Below, piece by piece: positions 15,871-21,193 of a stretch of 21,193 bases of DNA. Position numbers and translations under genes: made by a program. The notes beneath the pieces were generated by a model, which was not told where the DNA came from, made no database searches, and was given only the letters and a program-made list of their open reading frames with translations. Source of the DNA: Gracilariopsis chorda (lineage: Eukaryota > Rhodophyta > Florideophyceae > Gracilariales > Gracilariaceae); the NCBI GenBank assembly GCA_003194525.1, contig NBIV01000547.1, forward strand, positions 1 through 21,193, read 5' to 3'. Position 1 is the first letter of the stretch. Each line of letters starts with the position of its first letter.

Positions 15871-18800
15871 TTAATTCGAACCTTGACCATTGGATTTCAA
15901 TATGTATGCCCCCTCCTTAAGGTCGCGCTCCGTGCGGCCCATGCGGCGCCAAAACCTAAGGACAAAGTTCTCCGGGATGTTCTCCCGGGGTTCCCATGTG
16001 TCCTCAGAGGGTTTGTAGCCGTACCAATGGACACGGTATTTGACGACGCCGTCGTCGTCAATGCCGGCATTGACCACACGGTCTATAGCGCTTTCCTTAG
16101 GAAGTGAAGATACGTCCTTCGGAACATCCACAGGCCACTCCTCGGGGAGATCCATCTCGTCCAAAGGGGCGTAACCATCATTGGCCAACTGGGACGGTAC
16201 TCCGTCGTTGTGTTCTTCTTGGGATGAGGGGGCCAGTGGGTCAGCCGAGACGGCCTTTGGAAGTGGTGTAGCGATCAATGGATCTGCCGTAACTACCTTA
16301 GGGCGGGACGAAAGCTGCTCGTCCGTAGGTGTAGAGTCCTGTACGGCGGAATTGGGAGCATCTGAAGGGGCGTCCTCAGGAGTTTCCAAAGGGGAACCAG
16401 TGGGCTTCGGCGGCATAGGCGCGGCCGTAACGCGGTCAATTGCGACGGTGTCCTGTAGGCCATCGATTTCAATAGTGACCGTATGGGACGTAGCTGAGAG
16501 AACCTTATAGGGACCAGTGGACCGTGGGAGGAGCTTTCGAGTGATGACCTCGATATCGTCCTGCGGCTTATCCGATGGAGCGCGGTCTAAGTAGACCATG
16601 TCACCGGCCTTAAAGGATAGCGTAAACCTGACGGACTTATCGAAGTCATCCTTGTACCTCCGTTGGGACTTGTTCAACCGTGCTCTGGCCGTACGGATGA
16701 TATCGTCAATCCGCTTCCGGGTGTACCGTTTGGCCTGGGCAGGGGTCATTTCTGCCGTGAAGTCCTGTGGTATCCAGCTGTCCTTAAGGTCAACCGCAAA
16801 GTGCGGGGGCTGTCGCGTGAGCGTTAGGTCGAAGGGTGTAGTCCCCGTGGACCGATGGACTTGCGTGTTATACGCATAGACCAGTGGTCCGACGTAGTCA
16901 TCCCAATCGGCCTGGTGCTCTGCAACATAATGCACCAACCTGTCCTTAATGGTTCTATTGAAGCGCTCAGCCTGTCCATTGGTCTGCGGATGATAAGCCG
17001 TTGTGGTGACGTGCTTAATTCCTAAGGTCGAACAGACGTGAGCGAAGAATTTCGACACGAATTGTGGCCCGTTGTCCGATAGGAGATAAAGTGGCAGACC
17101 ATATGGATACACCCAATGGGTCAAGAACGCCATTGCTACGTCAGTGGCCGTAGTGGACCTCATGGGAATAGCTCTGGTGAGCTTGGTGAACCGATCGGTA
17201 AGCACCAATATAAATTTGTTCCCATGGGTCGTTGACGGTAATGGCCCTAGGATATCCGTAGCGATAAACTCCAGTGGTCCTGCGGCTGGGAACAGCTTCA
17301 ACTTGGCCTGATGGATGGTTTTCGAGCCGCGTGCTTTCACGCACGAAGCGCATGTCCTAGAGGTCTGCCAGAGGTCATTAGCCATAAAGGGCCAGTAGAA
17401 ATGTTTCCTTAAGGACTGATACATTCTTGTTCCGCCAGGATGGCCGGCCAACCGGGGGTAATGGGCGAGGTATAGAACCCGTGCCCTGAGGACCTTGGGA
17501 ATGACCCGCTGGATTGCTCCGTCCAGAGGGGCTCTGCGACAGAGCAGTCCGAATCGGTCGTAGTCGAACAGACAGCCAGGGGTCCCGACGAGGTCAGCCT
17601 GGTTTTTGCAGTACTCGTCGTCCTTTTGGGCCTGAAGGAGCTCATCCAGCGTGATGGGCAAGAGCTCCTTTTCCTCTGGTTGAACCGCATGAACCTCAAG
17701 GGTCCGCGCTTCGCTGTCGTCATCCATAGGCCAGTCCACAAGGTAAACTGCATTCACGTCCACATCGGAGTCATCGCAATTAACGCGTCCTAGAAGGAAG
17801 TCATCCTCATGGTCAGATTCATAACCTGAAAGGTCCGGCGTGGGTAGCTCGTCGTCCAGTGGGGATTCGTCGGTGCCGTCGGTTAGGATCCTAGAGAGGG
17901 CATCCGCTGCTCGGTGCTTGATCCCCGGCCTATAGGCAACGTCGAAATCAAACTCCGACAGGCGCAATCTCCATCGGGCGAGCCTGCTGGACGCGTCGGT
18001 CATGTTCATAAGCCACCTGAGGGAATGATGATCAGTCCTAATGGTAAAGCGGACTCCTTCCAAGTATGGCCTTAAGGTTAATACTGACCAGACAATGGCT
18101 AAGCACTCCTTCTCGGACGTGCTATAATTCCGCTCTGGGCTCGTTAGCGAGCGGCTCCAATATCCAATTGGTCTATAGTCCTTCGGAGATTCTTGTTCCT
18201 GGAGGAGAACACATCCAATTTGGCCATCGGACGCATCCGTATCAAGGATGTACGGTTTGTCCGGTTTAGGCAAGGCCAATATAGGAGGGTTCAGAAGCTT
18301 ATCCCGCAGGGCCTCAAAAGCTTCGTATTGTTCGTCCGTCAGGCAATCGAACTCCGATGGGGTCCCTTTGCGCAGCATGTCGTTAAGCGGCGCAGCGATC
18401 TTTGCAAACCCTTGGACAAAGCGACGATAGACGTTGCACAGACCTAAAAAAGAACGCAACTCCGTATGGGTCCTGGGGGGCTTAGCTTGCCGTATGGCGT
18501 CAGTCGTCCTCGAGGCAACCTGTAGGCAGCCAGGGCGGACCACATGGCCAAGATAATCCACAGAGGACTGGAAAAAGAAGCACTTGGGGAGCTTCAAAGT
18601 TATTCCGGCCTCACGGAGAATCCTCAGGACTGTTCTAACATGGGAGAAATGTTCACCAATGGTCTTCGAAAAGATGATAACGTCATCCAAGTAGACCAGC
18701 GCGAACTTCCATTTGACCCTAGATAGGATAATGTCCATTGCCCTCTGGAACGTCGCGGGTGCGTTCATTAATCCAAAGGGCATCCGAATGAATCGGAAAA

Positions 18801-19881
18801 GTCCCTCGTGGGTCGTAAACGTGGTCAGCGGCTTCGCGTCATCGTCCAGTGGTATTTGCCAATATCCCCAATTGGCGTCCAAGGTGGTAAAGACAGCTGC
18901 CTCTCCTAAGGAATCGAGACAGTCGTCCATCCGGGGGATAGGGTACGAATCCCGTTTGGTCATAGCGTTGAGCTTCCTATAGTCAACGCAAAACCTGACG
19001 GAGCCATCCTTCTTGGCCACAAGGACAAAAGGGCTTGCCCATTCGGACTGATGAGGAGGAGCTGGCTCGATGACGTTGGCCCTCCTCATCTTGTCCATCT
19101 GTTCGGCCACGATGGTTCTTCCTTTTAGGCCCGTCCTATAGGGGTGCTGGTACACTGGCTTCGCGTCGTCCTTAAGGTCAATTCGGTGCTTTGTCGCCCG
19201 AATCTCGCCTAGCTGGCCAGACCACATGGATTTGAATTCCCGAAGGAGCTCTATAACCTGAGGCCTATAGGATTCGAATTCGTCGCCCATGTTGACGTCC
19301 CCCTCCCAGGACTCGACGTCCTCGTCGTCGTCCGGTTGGGAGTTGTCCATATTGGTTTCCATAATGGCCACAGGAGCTGGCAGGGCGATGCCAACTACTG
19401 TTCCTTTAGGTAATCGAACCGAGTGGTCAGTGAAGTTACTGATACTGACCACAAAGGGCTGCCGCGGACGGATGTCCATAACTCCATTGGCCATAAGGGT
19501 GAGTTGACGCCGGATCGTCTTGGGATGATTCTGCAGCGTCAAAAGACCAGAGGACTCGCACTGAACCCAAGCGGTGGTCTGAGTCATCGCAGGGATGACC
19601 AGGGCTTTTGTGAGCCTGACCTTATTGGACACAGTGTTCGTCGCCAGTGGAGGTTTCCGCGGGTTTGCCTCAGGTCCCGGCTTGGAACCTATCAGGGCCA
19701 CAGGATGTGCGCGATAGAACGCGACTTTCCGAAGGCCAGGGTAGATGGCCTTCACGTAGCGGTCGATGAAGGAAGTCCCAAGGATACATTCCGCTCCCAA
19801 GTTTGGACATACGAGGAACCACGTGCGGACTCGCAAACTGCCCAGTTGGACAAATAAAGAAATGATTCCTTTAATGGCCAT
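15871..19881 (-). CDS. pol: Element C Pol: RT, RNase H, integrase, chromodomain
   Basis: A 1336-residue open frame. Residues 1-60 are the second half of the protease (ECILGTSFIDRY). Reverse transcriptase is at about 265-450, with LDANWGYWQI and the catalytic YLDD at 397-400. RNase H is at about 540-665, with D549 (DTDASD), E592, D617 and D660. The integrase zinc domain has H807, H814, C844 and C847. The integrase core has D876, D936 and E972, and the last two are 35 residues apart as in DD35E enzymes. A GPY/F motif is at about 1117-1141 (RSTGPYKVL). The C-terminus at about 1264-1312 is a chromodomain (YRVHWYGYKPSEDTWEP) that in chromoviruses binds histone marks and steers integration. All key residues are present, so the enzymes could be active if translated. 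Its first in-frame ATG is only where the frame becomes continuous after a +1 frameshift. Confidence 0.93.
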   Translation of the reverse strand: MAIKGIISLFVQLGSLRVRTWFLVCPNLGAECILGTSFIDRYVKAIYPGLRKVAFYRAHPVALIGSKPGPEANPRKPPLATNTVSNKVRLTKALVIPAMTQTTAWVQCESSGLLTLQNHPKTIRRQLTLMANGVMDIRPRQPFVVSISNFTDHSVRLPKGTVVGIALPAPVAIMETNMDNSQPDDDEDVESWEGDVNMGDEFESYRPQVIELLREFKSMWSGQLGEIRATKHRIDLKDDAKPVYQHPYRTGLKGRTIVAEQMDKMRRANVIEPAPPHQSEWASPFVLVAKKDGSVRFCVDYRKLNAMTKRDSYPIPRMDDCLDSLGEAAVFTTLDANWGYWQIPLDDDAKPLTTFTTHEGLFRFIRMPFGLMNAPATFQRAMDIILSRVKWKFALVYLDDVIIFSKTIGEHFSHVRTVLRILREAGITLKLPKCFFFQSSVDYLGHVVRPGCLQVASRTTDAIRQAKPPRTHTELRSFLGLCNVYRRFVQGFAKIAAPLNDMLRKGTPSEFDCLTDEQYEAFEALRDKLLNPPILALPKPDKPYILDTDASDGQIGCVLLQEQESPKDYRPIGYWSRSLTSPERNYSTSEKECLAIVWSVLTLRPYLEGVRFTIRTDHHSLRWLMNMTDASSRLARWRLRLSEFDFDVAYRPGIKHRAADALSRILTDGTDESPLDDELPTPDLSGYESDHEDDFLLGRVNCDDSDVDVNAVYLVDWPMDDDSEARTLEVHAVQPEEKELLPITLDELLQAQKDDEYCKNQADLVGTPGCLFDYDRFGLLCRRAPLDGAIQRVIPKVLRARVLYLAHYPRLAGHPGGTRMYQSLRKHFYWPFMANDLWQTSRTCASCVKARGSKTIHQAKLKLFPAAGPLEFIATDILGPLPSTTHGNKFILVLTDRFTKLTRAIPMRSTTATDVAMAFLTHWVYPYGLPLYLLSDNGPQFVSKFFAHVCSTLGIKHVTTTAYHPQTNGQAERFNRTIKDRLVHYVAEHQADWDDYVGPLVYAYNTQVHRSTGTTPFDLTLTRQPPHFAVDLKDSWIPQDFTAEMTPAQAKRYTRKRIDDIIRTARARLNKSQRRYKDDFDKSVRFTLSFKAGDMVYLDRAPSDKPQDDIEVITRKLLPRSTGPYKVLSATSHTVTIEIDGLQDTVAIDRVTAAPMPPKPTGSPLETPEDAPSDAPNSAVQDSTPTDEQLSSRPKVVTADPLIATPLPKAVSADPLAPSSQEEHNDGVPSQLANDGYAPLDEMDLPEEWPVDVPKDVSSLPKESAIDRVVNAGIDDDGVVKYRVHWYGYKPSEDTWEPRENIPENFVLRFWRRMGRTERDLKEGAYILKSNGQGSN
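15905..15916 (-). other. Candidate polypurine tract of element C
   Basis: AAGGAGGGGGCA on the minus strand lies inside the last codons of pol, just before the presumed 3' LTR. Such a tract primes plus-strand DNA synthesis. The overlap with coding sequence is unusual but possible. Confidence 0.4.
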
Positions 19882-19906
19882 TGGTCTGCGCGAAGCATCA
19901 GTGATC

Positions 19907-20242
19907 CTAGGGGTCTTTCCTCACCTGAACCTTGTCTTCCCAACCACTCGGTAGGACCTTAGGATGTACCGAATTGGGCCCAGCGCCCGTGTCCAGCACA
20001 CTCGTAGCCACTCTAGAGTGTGAGGGGCGGAGTCCTATGGTCATTCGAACTTTATAGTTCTCCTTCCTCAGGACACAAATAGGGTCCTGGTCATCCAGCG
20101 ACGGCTCCAAAGGGTCGTCGATCCATTCGTCCATTGGTTGGTGAGACTCCGAAGGACTTCTGGAGTCAGATGACTCCTGTCCATCGGGGTTGAGGCAGGG
20201 ATTCTCAGAGGGGCGGCTTGCCTCAGGTCGCTCCTCTACGCG
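19907..20242 (-). pseudogene. pol: Element C protease N-terminal half, frameshifted
   Basis: This frame is the -1 frame relative to gag, open from the slippery site at 20242 to a TAG at 19907-19909. It starts with a Ser/Asp/Glu-rich linker and reaches the retropepsin active site VLDTGAGPNSVHPKVLP, aligned to VLDTGAGPNFIDESILP of B. It ends in VQVRKDP and stop. The second half (MAIKGIISLFVQLG, then ECILGTSFID) continues in the +1 frame from about 19923, aligned without a large gap to B. One extra base in the CCCC run (19910-19913) explains this. The product of the frame as written would be an inactive half protease. Confidence 0.8.
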
Positions 20243-20248
20243 TTTTCC
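20191..20248 (-). promoter_or_regulatory. Candidate -1 frameshift site with H-type pseudoknot, gag/pol of C
   Basis: The gag frame reads CAG GAA AAC GCG TAG on the minus strand. G GAA AAC occupies 20248-20242. A -1 slip gives CGC GTA GAG, which is the protease frame and is open. Four nt after the heptamer, AGAGGAGCG (20237-20229) pairs with CGCCCCTCT (20215-20207) with one A-C mismatch. Inside the 13-nt loop TGAGGCA (20225-20219) pairs perfectly with TGCCTCA (20197-20191) downstream. Loops of 3, 3 and 9 nt fit an H-type pseudoknot. The heptamer is XXY-type (GGA), weaker than the classic form; the similar GGAUUUA works in mouse mammary tumour virus. Confidence 0.7.
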
Positions 20249-21193
20249 TGTTCGGTCTTTCCGTGACGGTCCACTGGAGCTTCCACGGGGGTCACCTGAG
20301 GGACAGTATCCGTATCGGAAATATCGACAGCGTTGACCTGAGAGGCTGGAGCCTCCCGCGGCGTGGCGTATCGACTAGACCCTGAGGACTGATTCCGCTG
20401 GTACTGACGAGGGTAATTTCCCTCCGCCCTCCTGGCCTGGAAGTTCTCATCCCTTAGGGCCAACAGGTTCTTGCGAACGTCCTCCGGCATGAACTTCATG
20501 CAATCACACGGCCTGGCCGTGGAAAGGCAGAGGTAGCAAGGGGGCCCGCGGGTGAATACGTCCTTCCTAGGTTGGACGAAAGTATACCGCGGCGTCGTTT
20601 GTCCAGATGGAGTAGTAGTAGTTCCAAGTGGCCGATATGGATGGAGCACCAGACGGAGCGGAAGAAAAAGAGACCGCAAGGATATCTCCTTCTTCCGAAC
20701 GGATGTTACCAGTGGACTCGCTTTCAGAAGAGTTGACCATATGGACTTTGGAACTCTTCCTTAAGGGTGATGCTCGGCCTCTGGTATCCAAGTCAGCCGC
20801 TCGGCGGGATGTCCTATAGGTCTTGCCGTATCCTTCGGCATATGTGACCAGCTGTCGGAACGAGAGGCGTTGGTTGTCCGAGTGGTGATTACGCACGTGA
20901 GTCCTAATGGCCGGCAGCAATCCAGCGATGAAGTGCTGCTTGAGTCGCCCTTCGGAAAACACATTCCCACAGCGGTACGCCTTCTTCCACAGTTGGTCAG
21001 CAAAGTCCGTTTCGGTTACGTTAGTGCTTTGCCTAAAGGAAATCACGTCCTGATGGGCATCCATGATTACGTCATCAGTGGCGTAACGTCTCCAAAAAGG
21101 TAATGGACGACCTCTGGGTAGGACTAAGGAGCTCCCTATCGGTCGCATCCATTGGGGTCACTGGAACCGGAGATCCTCGAAACCACATGGTCA
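20236..21193 (-). pseudogene. gag: Element C gag, partial and frameshifted
   Basis: The visible part covers the end of the capsid-like core and the nucleocapsid region. The core gives PMDATDRELL, YPEVVHYLF, RRYATDDVIMDAHQDVI and ADQLWKKAYRCGNVFSEG, parallel to WPEAVQYLLRSYAT and RCGNIYPAGE of B. Two small indels lie near 21115 and at a T run near 21095, since the aligned pieces are in three frames. Another shift lies near 20640-20680. The final frame (20679-20236) has a degenerate knuckle, CYLCLSTARPCDC, with Arg where the zinc-binding His is expected. The C-terminus is Gln/Ser/Pro-rich and ends at TAG 20236-20238, three codons after the start of the slippery heptamer. The N-terminus is outside the window. 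Confidence 0.75.

Larger units (their letters stand above)
15871..21193 (-). mobile_element. Element C: chromovirus-like Ty3/Gypsy retrotransposon, 5' end outside
   Basis: On the minus strand it contains gag (partial at the right edge), protease, reverse transcriptase, RNase H, integrase with GPY/F motif, and chromodomain. The 5' LTR, primer site and gag N-terminus lie beyond 21193. The 3' LTR probably fills 15090-15893. This is the least decayed pol in the window, though gag and protease have frameshifts. It differs from A, B and E in its gag C-terminus and in base pattern. C gag shares DAxDRELL with element D. Confidence 0.85.

Noticed and set aside
19907..19913. Programmed +1 frameshift in C protease
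   Set aside because: It would cut a compact domain, and a one-base gain in a C run explains it. I kept it only as a low-interest observation.
1..21193. CRISPR array, bacterial operon or host metabolic gene
   Set aside because: No regularly spaced repeats were seen, no bacterial-type operon or ribosome-binding pattern, and every recognisable protein is retrotransposon gag or pol.

Overview
The window holds no recognisable host gene. It is a nest of decayed Ty3/Gypsy-type LTR retrotransposons, typical of the repeat-rich part of a filamentous eukaryote genome. An oomycete of the Phytophthora type is my best guess, from the style of the gag and pol proteins; this is inference, since no host marker gene is present. 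Six element copies can be separated by orientation, reading frame and homology to each other. I call them A to F.

Layout, left to right. Element A (minus strand, 1 to about 4189) is an old copy. Its pol end runs off the left edge, followed by protease remnant, gag, leader, primer-binding-like site and a tentative 5' LTR. Its gag is split at 2666-3037 by a 372-bp non-autonomous DNA transposon with inverted ends; removing it with one target-site copy restores the gag frame exactly. Element D (minus, about 4190 to about 6250) is a very decayed gag plus upstream LTR region, apparently cut by A. Element E (plus, about 6430 to 7140, perhaps to 7680) is a 5' end with a gag whose start codon is lost. 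Positions 7138-7962 are mostly unexplained.

Element B (plus, about 7963 to 13967) is the most readable copy: LTR, primer-binding-like site, an intact 716-residue gag, then pol in the -1 frame. The gag stop codon directly follows a canonical slippery heptamer, GGGAAAC. B pol carries one in-frame TAA, a YLDD to YLDA change at the reverse transcriptase active site, and is cut in the integrase core just after the first catalytic Asp. At that point element F (plus, 13968 to about 15081) begins with a 433-bp LTR-like segment, a primer-binding-like site and a short GC-rich coiled-coil ORF of unknown function.

Element C (minus, about 15090 to beyond 21193) has a 1336-codon open pol frame with all reverse transcriptase, RNase H and integrase catalytic residues, a GPY/F motif and a C-terminal chromodomain, so it is chromovirus-like. 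Its gag and protease carry frameshifts. At the gag/pol junction of C a slippery heptamer, GGAAAAC, is followed after 4 nt by a sequence that folds on paper into an H-type pseudoknot.

The most notable observations are the two independent -1 frameshift signals (B and C), the cleanly resolvable DNA transposon inside A gag, the conserved TGGTCTC-type primer-binding-like sites at five element 5' ends, and the unassigned F ORF. All alignments were made by eye between copies in this window.
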